Shown: piece after piece, positions 1-5,336 of the stretch
How positions within the stretch are numbered: position 1 is the stretch's first letter
Layout: each line of letters opens with the position of its first letter
Assembly (NCBI GenBank): GCA_900763965.1
Contig: CAAFMG010000092.1
Coordinates: 1 to 8,693 of the forward strand
Reading direction: 5' to 3'
Source: an uncultured Oscillospiraceae bacterium
GTDB taxonomy: Bacteria; Bacillota; Clostridia; Oscillospirales; Oscillospiraceae
Length of the DNA: 8,693 nt
Position numbers and translations under genes: made by a program
The notes under the pieces: generated by a model
The model's input: only the letters and a program-made list of their open reading frames with translations
Database searches by the model: none
Told to the model about the DNA's origin: nothing

Positions 1-130
1 ATGACGCAAGAATAAAGCTCAAACACCTGTATCCAGAAATAAAGTTTTAGATATAACATCCTACTACGAACTCAAAAATTTTGAGCCATCCGCAAAATAC
101 GCACCATGTACGATGCGGTACGTCTGCGTA

Positions 131-195
131 GGGGCGGATAGTATCCGCCCGGTTATTTCCCCATAGGGGAAATAACGTCGGCGCAAAGCGCCGAC
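131..195. repeat. Triple-hairpin intergenic repeat (REP-like)
   Basis: Three perfect hairpins lie side by side: GGGCGGATA/TATCCGCCC (132-150), an 11-bp stem GTTATTTCCCC/GGGGAAATAAC with an ATA loop (152-176), and GTCGGCGC/GCGCCGAC with an AAA loop (177-195). There is no T-run, so it does not look like a terminator. The arrangement is typical of dispersed palindromic intergenic repeats. The middle hairpin shares its CCC-ATA-GGG tip with the larger repeat family at 4647-4833 and 8088-8693. Confidence 0.75.
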
Positions 196-316
196 AATGC
201 AATACCAAACATTTGCAAATGCAATTCGGCAGTATACTGTCGAAACATGGTACATTTGCAACATCAAGGGTTTGGTGGGTGTGTAACGGTTCTGCTCAAA
301 AACTTGCCACGTTGGC

Positions 317-335
317 GGGCGGCTAATAGCCGCCC
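317..335. repeat. GC-rich hairpin, inverted relative of 131-150
   Basis: GGGCGGCTA and TAGCCGCCC form a 9-bp stem around one base, followed by CCTACG. The hairpin at 132-150 has the same design and is preceded by CGTAGG, so this looks like the same small repeat in opposite orientation with a changed but still paired stem. Confidence 0.65.
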
Positions 336-347
336 CTACGCGGTCTG

Positions 348-433
348 TGCCACCAAATCACCGGGCGGACATTTCGTGGCATCGTAGGGGCGGGCGGGTG
401 CCACCGAATCACCGGGGCAAAAATTTCGTTGCG
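348..433. repeat. Imperfect direct repeat, two copies of about 35 bp
   Basis: The stretch starting TGCCACCAAATCACCGGG (348-382) recurs as TGCCACCGAATCACCGGG (399-433), each continuing into ATTTCGT. A GC-rich segment of 16 bases separates them. A diverged third relative (CGAATCACTGCCGGGGCAATTTCGG) appears at 4615-4639, next to the large repeat after potD. This suggests one dispersed repeat family; I see no coding function. Confidence 0.55.
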
Positions 434-524
434 CTAATGAGGTTTTCAGTGATTTGCTCTACGCAGGTGCTGGGGCGGGAAAGAAAATATTTCCCCCCGG
501 CACAGAATATTTCTTGAAAAGTCA

Positions 525-552
525 TTGACAATATTTCATTTTTCGCTATATT
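525..552 (+). promoter_or_regulatory. Predicted promoter of the pot operon
   Basis: A perfect -35 TTGACA (525-530) is followed after 16 bases by TATATT (547-552), which would start RNA near 559 and give a leader of about 45 nt. A better -10-like word, TATACT (553-558), is too far away (22 bases). Three copies of AATATTTC (486-493, 506-513, 530-537) precede or overlap it and may be an upstream element or regulator sites. Confidence 0.6.
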
Positions 553-602
553 TATACTTGTCTAGTTACGACGTATTTTATAAAAAGAAACGGGGGAGGA
601 TA

Positions 603-1724
603 ATGTCCAAGGAACTCATCAGACTCCAGAATCTTGTCATGGAGTTCGACGGGGAGCGTATTCTCGACGACATTGATCTTTATTTCAACGACCACGAATT
701 TCTCACTCTGCTAGGCCCATCCGGCTGCGGAAAATCCACCACCTTGCGGATCATCGGCGGTTTCCTGACCCCGACCTCCGGCAAGGTGCTGTTTGACGGC
801 AAGGTTATCAACGACGTGCCGCCATACAAGCGTCAGGTCAATACCGTGTTTCAGCGCTATGCCCTGTTCCCGCATTTGGATGTGTATGACAACATCGCCT
901 TCGGCCTGAAGGTAGCCAAGCTGCCCAAGGACGAAATCGACCGCCGGGTCAATGAGATGCTGGAGATCGTCAGCCTGAAGGGCTACGAAAACCGCCGCAT
1001 TGACAACCTTTCCGGCGGCCAGCAGCAGCGTGTTGCCATCGCCCGGGCACTGGTGAACCAGCCCAAGGTGCTGCTGCTGGACGAGCCTCTGGCCGCTTTG
1101 GATCTTCGTCTGCGCAAGGATATGCAGAACGAATTGAAGCGGATCCAGCGCTCCACAGGCATCACCTTTATTTATGTCACCCACGATCAGGAGGAGGCTC
1201 TGTCCATGTCCGATACGGTGGTTGTCATGGACAAGGGCCGGATCCAGCAGATCGGCAGACCTGAGGATATCTATAATGAGCCGAAAAACGCCTTTGTGGC
1301 GGACTTCATCGGCGAAAGCAACATTCTGGACGGAACTATGCTGGAGGACTTTAAGGTTCGCTTCTTCGGCCGCACTTTCCAATGTGTGGACAAGGGCTTT
1401 GCCCCCAATGAGCCTGTGGACGTGGTCATCCGCCCTGAGGACATTGACATTGTGCCTTCTGACGGCGGCCATCTGACGGGCACGGTGACCTCCGTGACCT
1501 TCAAGGGCCTGAACTACGATATCATTGTAGACTTCCGGGGCTTCAAGTGGCTGATCCAGACCACCGACTTCCATGCCGTTGGCTCTGTCATCGGCATCCG
1601 GCTGAATCCCGAGGATATTCACATCATGCACAAGAGTGAGTATTCCGGTATGTTTGGTGACTACAGCTCCTACTCTGCCGAGTATGACGAGCTGACGGAG
1701 GATGCCGGAGATGAGGAAGAATAA
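603..1724 (+). CDS. potA: Spermidine/putrescine ABC transporter ATP-binding protein PotA
   Basis: This is the ATPase that powers polyamine uptake on the inner face of the membrane. The 373-residue product has a complete ABC domain: Walker A GPSGCGKST (38-46), Q-loop glutamine 84, signature LSGGQ (136-140), Walker B VLLLDEP (156-162), D-loop ALD (165-167) and switch histidine 194. A C-terminal TOBE-like regulatory domain follows, ending in an acidic tail (EDAGDEEE). I chose ATG 603 because GGGGGAGGA lies just before it and the protein then begins MSKELIRLQN, as PotA proteins usually do. An in-frame ATG at 525 would start inside the promoter -35 box. It is the first gene of potABCD and overlaps potB. 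The spacing from ribosome-binding site to start is rather short. Substrate is inferred from the family and the neighbouring PotB, PotC and PotD. Confidence 0.95.
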   Translation: MSKELIRLQNLVMEFDGERILDDIDLYFNDHEFLTLLGPSGCGKSTTLRIIGGFLTPTSGKVLFDGKVINDVPPYKRQVNTVFQRYALFPHLDVYDNIAFGLKVAKLPKDEIDRRVNEMLEIVSLKGYENRRIDNLSGGQQQRVAIARALVNQPKVLLLDEPLAALDLRLRKDMQNELKRIQRSTGITFIYVTHDQEEALSMSDTVVVMDKGRIQQIGRPEDIYNEPKNAFVADFIGESNILDGTMLEDFKVRFFGRTFQCVDKGFAPNEPVDVVIRPEDIDIVPSDGGHLTGTVTSVTFKGLNYDIIVDFRGFKWLIQTTDFHAVGSVIGIRLNPEDIHIMHKSEYSGMFGDYSSYSAEYDELTEDAGDEEE

Positions 1725-2532
1725 CGCCCTGCTGCTCAGTACCCCCTACCTTTTGTGGATGGTGGCTTTCACCCTGATCCCCCTGGGTGTGGTGGCGTAC
1801 TATGCCCTGACCGACCCCGCCACCGGGGCCGTTACCCTGAACAACCTGAAAAGCCTGAACCTGTACTGGGGGGTGCTGTGGCAGTCCATTTTGTACTCTC
1901 TGGTGTCCAGCCTGGTGTGCCTGGTGCTGGGCTACCCTGTGGCCTACTACATTGCCCACAGAGGCCCCGTTGCCCAGAAAATGCTGTATATGCTGGTGAT
2001 GCTGCCCATGTGCATGAGCTTCCTGCTGCGCACCCTGGCCTGGGTGGGCCTATTGCAGGATACCGGCATCATCAATAACCTGCTGGCATCCCTGGGGCTG
2101 CCCCGGCTGCATCTGATCCGCACCCCCGGCGCAGTGATTCTGGGCATGGTGTATAACTACCTGCCCTATATGATCCTTCCTCTGTATGCCACCATTGTGA
2201 AGATCGACCCCCGGCTGATCCAGGCGGCGGAGGATCTGGGCTGCAACAGTCTGCAAGTGTTCTCCAAGGTGGTTCTGCCCTTGAGCGTCCCCGGCATCCT
2301 CTCCGGCACCACCATGGTCTTTGTCCCGGCGGTGTCCACCTTCTATATCTCTCAGAAGCTGGGGGGCACCGACACCGTGCTTATCGGTGACGTAATCGAG
2401 CGCCAGTTCAAGCAGGGCAACAACCCCAACCTGGGCGCCGCCCTGAGCCTGGTGCTGATGATTCTGGTGTTTGTCTGCACCGGCATTATGAACCGCTTCG
2501 GCGCAGATGAGGAAGGCGGTGTCATTGCATGA
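1711..2532 (+). CDS. potB: Spermidine/putrescine ABC transporter permease PotB
   Basis: This is one of the two membrane channel subunits of the polyamine importer. The product has 273 residues with about six hydrophobic segments (the first around residues 8-32) and the binding-protein-dependent transport permease fold. The cytoplasmic EAA loop that docks on PotA reads QAAEDLGCNS...PLSVPG at about residues 171-195. Start choice: ATG 1711 has GGAGG (1697-1701) nine bases upstream, whereas ATG 1702 would have that motif touching it; the 1702 start would add three residues. The gene overlaps the end of potA by 14 bases, which implies translational coupling and roughly matched amounts. It is assigned as PotB rather than PotC from its order and its longer first periplasmic stretch; length is typical of the family. 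Confidence 0.93.
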   Translation: MRKNNALLLSTPYLLWMVAFTLIPLGVVAYYALTDPATGAVTLNNLKSLNLYWGVLWQSILYSLVSSLVCLVLGYPVAYYIAHRGPVAQKMLYMLVMLPMCMSFLLRTLAWVGLLQDTGIINNLLASLGLPRLHLIRTPGAVILGMVYNYLPYMILPLYATIVKIDPRLIQAAEDLGCNSLQVFSKVVLPLSVPGILSGTTMVFVPAVSTFYISQKLGGTDTVLIGDVIERQFKQGNNPNLGAALSLVLMILVFVCTGIMNRFGADEEGGVIA

Positions 2533-3344
2533 AACGGACAAACCGCATTCTCACTGTCCTGATTTTTATTTTCCTGTATATCCCCATGGCGGTGCTGATC
2601 GTTGCCTCCTTCAATACCGGCAAGGACATCACCCATTTTGACGGCTTCACCCTGAAGCAGTACGCCCGCCTGTTCCAGGATCGGGCCCTGCTGAAGCTGC
2701 TGGGGAACTCCCTGATCATTTCCGTTCTGGCAAGCTTCCTAGCAACGGTATTCGGCACCGTGGCCTCCCTGGGTCTGCACAACCTGAGCCCCAAAATGCG
2801 CTCGGCTGCCATGACCCTGACCAACATCCCCATGACGAACCCGGATATCGTCACCGGTGTGTCGTTGTCCCTGCTGTTCGTCTTTGTGGGCTCCAAGCTC
2901 CTGGGCCAGCGCAACAGCCTGACCTTCTGGACACTGCTGATTGCCCACATCACCTTCAATCTGCCCTATGTCATTTTGAACGTGATGCCCAAGCTTGCCC
3001 AGACCGACCGCTCTCTGACCGATGCCGCCCTGGATCTGGGCTGCACCCACACCCAGGCGTTTTTCAAGGTGACCATCCATGAAATTCTGCCGGGCATCGT
3101 CTCCGGTGCCATCATGGCCTTTACCATGAGCCTGGACGACTTTGTTATCAGCTATTTTGTCACAGGTCTGGATTTCATCACCCTGCCGGTGGAAATCTAT
3201 TCCTACACCAAAAAGCCCCTGCAGCCCAAGATCTACGCCATGTTCACCCTGCTGTTCCTGCTGATCATGGTGCTGATGGTTTCCATGAACCTATTGCAGC
3301 TGTGGTCTGACCGGAAGCGCACCACCGCACGGGCCAAAAAGTAA
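2529..3344 (+). CDS. potC: Spermidine/putrescine ABC transporter permease PotC
   Basis: This is the second membrane channel subunit. It has 271 residues, an N-terminal membrane segment at about 8-27 and several further hydrophobic segments. The EAA loop is DAALDLGCTHTQAFFKVTIH (about 165-184), and the FTMSLDDFVISYFVTG stretch (198-213) is characteristic of PotC-type permeases. It starts with an ATGA overlap on the potB stop, so it is translationally coupled; a GAGGAAGG motif lies upstream inside potB. The tail is basic and cytoplasmic (SDRKRTTARAKK). It pairs with PotB and PotA, takes substrate from PotD, and is followed by a 127-bp gap with hairpins before potD. Confidence 0.94.
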   Translation: MKRTNRILTVLIFIFLYIPMAVLIVASFNTGKDITHFDGFTLKQYARLFQDRALLKLLGNSLIISVLASFLATVFGTVASLGLHNLSPKMRSAAMTLTNIPMTNPDIVTGVSLSLLFVFVGSKLLGQRNSLTFWTLLIAHITFNLPYVILNVMPKLAQTDRSLTDAALDLGCTHTQAFFKVTIHEILPGIVSGAIMAFTMSLDDFVISYFVTGLDFITLPVEIYSYTKKPLQPKIYAMFTLLFLLIMVLMVSMNLLQLWSDRKRTTARAKK

Positions 3345-3471
3345 GGGCGGCACTGCCCAGGCATTCCCGAAGAATCGGGTCTTATTTATGAAAAAGGGCA
3401 ACACCGCACATTCGTATGGGGTGTTGTCCTTAATTCAATAAAAACAAAAAGTAAAAAAAGAGGTAACTGTC
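3345..3471 (+). promoter_or_regulatory. potC-potD spacer with stacked hairpins
   Basis: Two main hairpins sit between the permease and receptor genes. The first is CCCGA-AGAA-TCGGG (3366-3379), followed by TCTTATTT, a weak terminator-like element. The second is a 10-bp stem GGGCAACACC/GGTGTTGTCC (3396-3405/3420-3429) with one G-U pair, followed by TTAATTC. No good promoter is visible before potD, so it is probably read from the same transcript. The hairpins could attenuate read-through, or block 3' decay and set a separate level for PotD. That role is inference. Confidence 0.5.
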
Positions 3472-4551
3472 ATGAAAAAAGTATTCTGTGTATTCGTCTC
3501 CGCCTTGCTTGCCCTGAGCTGCCTGACCGGTCTGACCGGCTGCGGCAGCAAGGAAGAAAAAGTCAATCTGTACGTCTACAACTGGGGCCAGTATATCTCC
3601 GAGGGGGATGAGGACTCCATTGATGTCATTGCCGAGTTCGAGGCCAAGTACCCCAACATCCATGTCCAGTACTCCACCTTTGACTCCAACGAGATCATGT
3701 ACGCCAAGCTGAAAAACGGCGGCATCACCGTGGATGTGGTGTTCCCCTCCGATTATATGATCGGCCGGATGCGCCAGGAGGGTATGCTCCAGGAGCTGAA
3801 CTACGACAACATCCCCAACGCCCAGTATATCGACGAGGCTTACCGGGGCTTAGCCTTTGATCCTGAGGACAAGTTCTCCGTCCCCTACACCTGGGGCACC
3901 GTGGGCATCATCTACAACAGCAAGTACGTCAAGGAAGAGGATGTCACCGGCTGGGAACTGCTGTGGAACCCCAACTATGCCGGTAAGATCCTGATGTTCG
4001 ACAACTCCCGGGATGCCTTCGGCATTGCCGAGTACCTGCTGGGCTACAGCGTCAACACCACCGACCCCGACCAGTTGCGCCAGTGCGCCGACAAGCTGGC
4101 CGAGCAGAAGCCTGTGGTGCAGCAGTATGTCATGGACCAGATCTTTGATGCCATGGAAAACGAGGAGGCCTGGATCGCCCCCTACTACGCCGGTGACTAC
4201 CTGACCATGGTGCAGGAGAACCCGGATCTGCGGTTCTTCCGTCCCGAGGAGCAGGGCTACAACATCTTTGTGGACGGCATCGCCATTCCCACCTGCGCCA
4301 AGGAAAAGGAAGCCGCTGAGACCTTCATCAACTTCCTGCTGGATCCCGAAATCTGCGCCCGGAACCTGGATTTCCTGGGCTACAGCGTCCCCCTGAGCGA
4401 GGCCAAGCAGTACCTGGATCCGGAAGTTGCCTCCAGCGAAGTGGCCTACCCCACCCAGGAGCAGCTGCGCAACGCCACCTCCTTTGACTTCCTGCCCGAA
4501 GAGACCTCCCGCCTGATGGAGAGCCTGTTCATGGAAGTCCGCAACGGATAA
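3472..4551 (+). CDS. potD: Polyamine-binding lipoprotein PotD
   Basis: This is the extracytoplasmic receptor that captures spermidine/putrescine and delivers it to PotB/PotC. It has 359 residues with a lipoprotein signal peptide: basic MKK, a hydrophobic core, and lipobox LTGC with the lipidated cysteine at residue 24, so it is membrane-anchored as in Gram-positive cells. The mature start VNLYVYNWGQYI (31-42) and VVFPSDYMIGRM (89-100) match the PotD fold. YTWGTVGI (139-146), DNSRDAFG (177-184), EAWIAPYYAGDY (232-243) and FVDGIAIP (266-273) fall where the family places ligand-contact residues. Where E. coli PotD has a Trp in the last of these motifs, this protein has Phe266, by my alignment. 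The start has AAAGAGGT seven bases upstream. A strong terminator ends the operon just after it. Preference between putrescine and spermidine cannot be read from this. Confidence 0.94.
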   Translation: MKKVFCVFVSALLALSCLTGLTGCGSKEEKVNLYVYNWGQYISEGDEDSIDVIAEFEAKYPNIHVQYSTFDSNEIMYAKLKNGGITVDVVFPSDYMIGRMRQEGMLQELNYDNIPNAQYIDEAYRGLAFDPEDKFSVPYTWGTVGIIYNSKYVKEEDVTGWELLWNPNYAGKILMFDNSRDAFGIAEYLLGYSVNTTDPDQLRQCADKLAEQKPVVQQYVMDQIFDAMENEEAWIAPYYAGDYLTMVQENPDLRFFRPEEQGYNIFVDGIAIPTCAKEKEAAETFINFLLDPEICARNLDFLGYSVPLSEAKQYLDPEVASSEVAYPTQEQLRNATSFDFLPEETSRLMESLFMEVRNG

Positions 4552-4567
4552 TTACCTCTTACCAAAC

Positions 4568-4598
4568 GCCCCTCACCACACGGTGAGGGGCATTTTTT
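4568..4598 (+). terminator. Rho-independent terminator of the pot operon
   Basis: A perfect 10-bp stem GCCCCTCACC/GGTGAGGGGC with loop ACAC is followed by ATTTTTT, 16 bases after the potD stop. Confidence 0.95.
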
Positions 4599-4646
4599 AG
4601 CAAGGCGTGAGCCGACGAATCACTGCCGGGGCAATTTCGGAGCACC

Positions 4647-4833
4647 GGGCGGGCAACGCCCGCCCCTTGGCTCTCCCATAGGGAGAGCTGGCGAGCGAAG
4701 CGAGACTGAGAGGGCGTATGCAGCAGCAAATATGAAAAAAGTACCGTGATTGCTACATGGTACCCTCTCAGTCACGGCTTTCAGCCGTGCCAGCTCCCCC
4801 ATAGGGGGGGAGCCAAGGGCGGCTGCGCCGCCG
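4647..4833. repeat. Long palindromic repeat element, copy 1 (inverted)
   Basis: This 187-bp element is built as outer hairpin, CCC-ATA-GGG hairpin, third hairpin, 66-bp core, then mirror-image hairpins. Visible parts: GGGCGGGC/GCCCGCCC (4647-4665), GCTCTCCC-ATA-GGGAGAGC (4670-4688), a core bounded by CTGAGAGGG and CCCTCTCAG (4706-4771), ACGGCT-TTC-AGCCGT, CTCCCCC-ATA-GGGGGG, and GGCGGC-TGC-GCCGCC (4818-4832). The core, read on the - strand, matches the cores at 8149, 8361 and 8605, so this copy is inverted relative to that array. There is no transposase gene. It may be a MITE-like or other dispersed repeat; a structured RNA is an alternative. Confidence 0.8.
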
Positions 4834-4853
4834 AATTCCTGCCGGCAGAAACA

Positions 4854-4891
4854 AAAACCGGGACACGTCATTATGGTCATGTCTCGGTTTT
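4854..4891. terminator. Bidirectional terminator-like hairpin before toxin cassette
   Basis: AAAACCGGGACA (4854-4865) pairs with TGTCTCGGTTTT (4880-4891), 12 bp with one G-U pair, and is followed by TGTGTTGCATTTTG; on the other strand the stem also runs into T-rich sequence. No gene lies just upstream, so it probably insulates the toxin promoter from read-through out of the repeat region. Confidence 0.6.
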
Positions 4892-4894
4892 GTG

Positions 4895-4923
4895 TTGCAT
4901 TTTGTTAAAATATATGCTATGCT
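4895..4923 (+). promoter_or_regulatory. Predicted promoter of the small toxin mRNA
   Basis: TTGCAT (4895-4900), a 17-base spacer and TATGCT (4918-4923), with an extended -10 TG at 4915-4916. RNA would start near 4930, giving a leader of about 88 nt that begins with the palindrome GGTACTACCAGTACC. Confidence 0.7.
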
Positions 4924-4955
4924 GTAAACGGTACTACCAGTACCCCGGTAGGCGG

Positions 4956-5015
4956 TTCCCCATTCTTTGGGGGAAAATACTTCTTTTGCCCCCTTATATT
5001 TGGAAGGGGGTGATC
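4956..5015 (+). promoter_or_regulatory. Toxin leader with Shine-Dalgarno-sequestering hairpin
   Basis: The ribosome-binding site GGAAGGGGGTGATC (5002-5015) is an extended match to the 16S 3' end with seven bases between the G-run and ATG. CCCCCTT (4989-4995) pairs perfectly with AAGGGGG (5004-5010) around an 8-base loop, and the stem can grow to about 10 bp using TTG/TGA (4986-4988/5011-5013), hiding the site. Upstream, TTCCCC (4956-4961) pairs with GGGGAA (4970-4975). GGGGGAAAA (4969-4977) could instead pair with TTTTGCCCCC (4984-4993), one base bulged, which would release the ribosome-binding site. The two states are mutually exclusive. Confidence 0.7.
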
Positions 5016-5017
5016 AC

Positions 5018-5116
5018 ATGGTTACATGGCCGGATCTCATTGAGTTCTGCACATTCCTTGTGGTTTTGATCTCCCTGATTCTTGGAATCGTAGATCATAA
5101 TAATAAAGAGAAGTAA
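5018..5116 (+). CDS. Small hydrophobic peptide, holin-like type I toxin candidate
   Basis: This 32-residue peptide begins MVTWPDLIEF, has one hydrophobic helix at about residues 8-25 (IEFCTFLVVLISLILGIV), and ends in a short charged tail DHNNKEK. That plan (short polar N-terminus, single membrane span, lysine-containing tail) is that of the small holin-like or Fst/TxpA-type toxins of Firmicutes, which insert in the membrane and stop growth when their antisense RNA is lost. Support is mostly context: its own promoter, an extended but hairpin-occluded ribosome-binding site, and a convergent antisense RNA overlapping its last codons and 3' region. The assignment comes from recognition of the peptide type, not a database search. 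Toxicity is inferred; a harmless small membrane peptide remains possible. Confidence 0.75.
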   Translation: MVTWPDLIEFCTFLVVLISLILGIVDHNNKEK

Positions 5117-5187
5117 CCGCCAACCTCCCAAGTTTCGGTTACTTCTCTGAACGCACGGGGGACCGCCATACTGGTAGTACCTTGTGT
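5097..5187 (-). ncRNA. Predicted antisense antitoxin RNA, about 90 nt
   Basis: The RNA is predicted to start near 5187, six bases after a near-consensus -10, and to run on the - strand to the T-rich stretch at about 5106-5097 after a 13-bp hairpin. It would be complementary to the last codons of the toxin gene, its stop codon and about 70 bases of 3' untranslated region. Its 5' end carries a hairpin-forming sequence nearly the same as that at the toxin mRNA start. No reading frame with a ribosome-binding site is seen in it. This is the usual antitoxin geometry of 3'-overlapping type I systems such as txpA/ratA. The exact ends are inferred. Confidence 0.7.
5107..5148 (-). terminator. Hairpin terminator of the antisense RNA, overlapping the toxin stop
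   Basis: AGAGAAGTAACCG (5107-5119) pairs perfectly with CGGTTACTTCTCT (5136-5148), 13 bp with a 16-base loop. On the - strand it is followed by TTATTATTATG, fitting a terminator. On the + strand no T-run follows, so it should not stop the toxin mRNA. The toxin stop codon (5114-5116) lies inside the stem. Confidence 0.75.
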
Positions 5188-5193
5188 ATTTAT

Positions 5194-5222
5194 AGTATAC
5201 CGCACCTGCCCCAATTTGTCAA
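5194..5222 (-). promoter_or_regulatory. Strong promoter of the antisense RNA
   Basis: Read on the - strand: TTGACA (5222-5217), a 17-base spacer and TATACT (5199-5194). This is a perfect -35 and a five-of-six -10, stronger than the toxin promoter, as expected for an unstable RNA antitoxin made in excess. Confidence 0.85.
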
Positions 5223-5223
5223 C

Positions 5224-5251
5224 CGCCCCGCCAATCGCTGGGCGTTTTTTT
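5224..5251 (+). terminator. Probable terminator of the toxin mRNA
   Basis: CGCCC (5224-5228) pairs with GGGCG (5240-5244) around an 11-base loop, followed by seven T (5245-5251). The stem is short but the T-run is good. It would give a toxin mRNA of about 320 nt that includes both arms of the inverted repeat. Confidence 0.55.
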
Positions 5252-5293
5252 CAATGCTGATGGGAAAGAGGTGCGGCTGTGCCGCCCAGCGCA

Positions 5294-5328
5294 GAAAATA
5301 CCCCGGATCCGTTTTCACCGATCCGGGG
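5294..5328 (-). terminator. Terminator of the ZIP transporter gene
   Basis: CCCCGGATC (5301-5309) and GATCCGGGG (5320-5328) form a 9-bp stem; on the - strand it is followed by TATTTTC (5300-5294). It sits 8 bases beyond the stop codon of the transporter gene. Confidence 0.8.
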
Positions 5329-5336
5329 CTTGTCTG

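Larger units (their letters stand above)
1..520. other. Gene-free gap upstream of pot operon
   Basis: No convincing gene is visible here; short open frames lack ribosome-binding sites and run through repeats. The stretch holds a 7-bp A/T-rich inverted repeat (CTCAAAA/TTTTGAG, 71-85), a perfect 12-bp palindrome CATTTGCAAATG (210-221), a near-palindrome CGGCAGTATACTGTCG (227-242), the GC-rich hairpin repeats listed separately, and a pair of direct repeats at 348-433. I see no tRNA, rRNA or known riboswitch. Confidence 0.7.
4930..5181. repeat. Inverted repeat bracketing the toxin/antisense cassette
   Basis: GGTACTACCAGTA (4930-4942) is the exact reverse complement of 5169-5181. After an 8-base insertion on the left, GGCGGT (4951-4956) pairs with ACCGCC (5162-5167), and CCCC (4958-4961) can pair with the G-run 5157-5161. 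The arms lie at the predicted 5' ends of two convergent RNAs, so both RNAs should begin with nearly the same sequence. A full-length toxin mRNA could also fold its 5' end onto its 3' end. They could alternatively be terminal repeats of a tiny mobile cassette. Confidence 0.8.

Noticed and set aside
227..242. CGGCAGTATACTGTCG as promoter -10 or operator
   Set aside because: TATACT at 233-238 has no matching -35 at a proper distance on either strand and no gene follows closely; kept only as a noted palindrome.
525..602. Longer potA start at 525 adding 26 residues
   Set aside because: The ATTG/ATG region overlaps the TTGACA promoter box, has no ribosome-binding site, and the added residues do not resemble PotA; ATG 603 has GGGGGAGGA before it.
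711..1631. 306-codon open frame on the - strand within potA
   Set aside because: It is a shadow of potA, which has every ABC motif in the + frame.
4746..5069. 107-codon + strand open frame covering the toxin leader
   Set aside because: It begins inside the palindromic repeat, crosses a terminator hairpin and a promoter, and is out of frame with the 32-residue peptide that has the strong ribosome-binding site.
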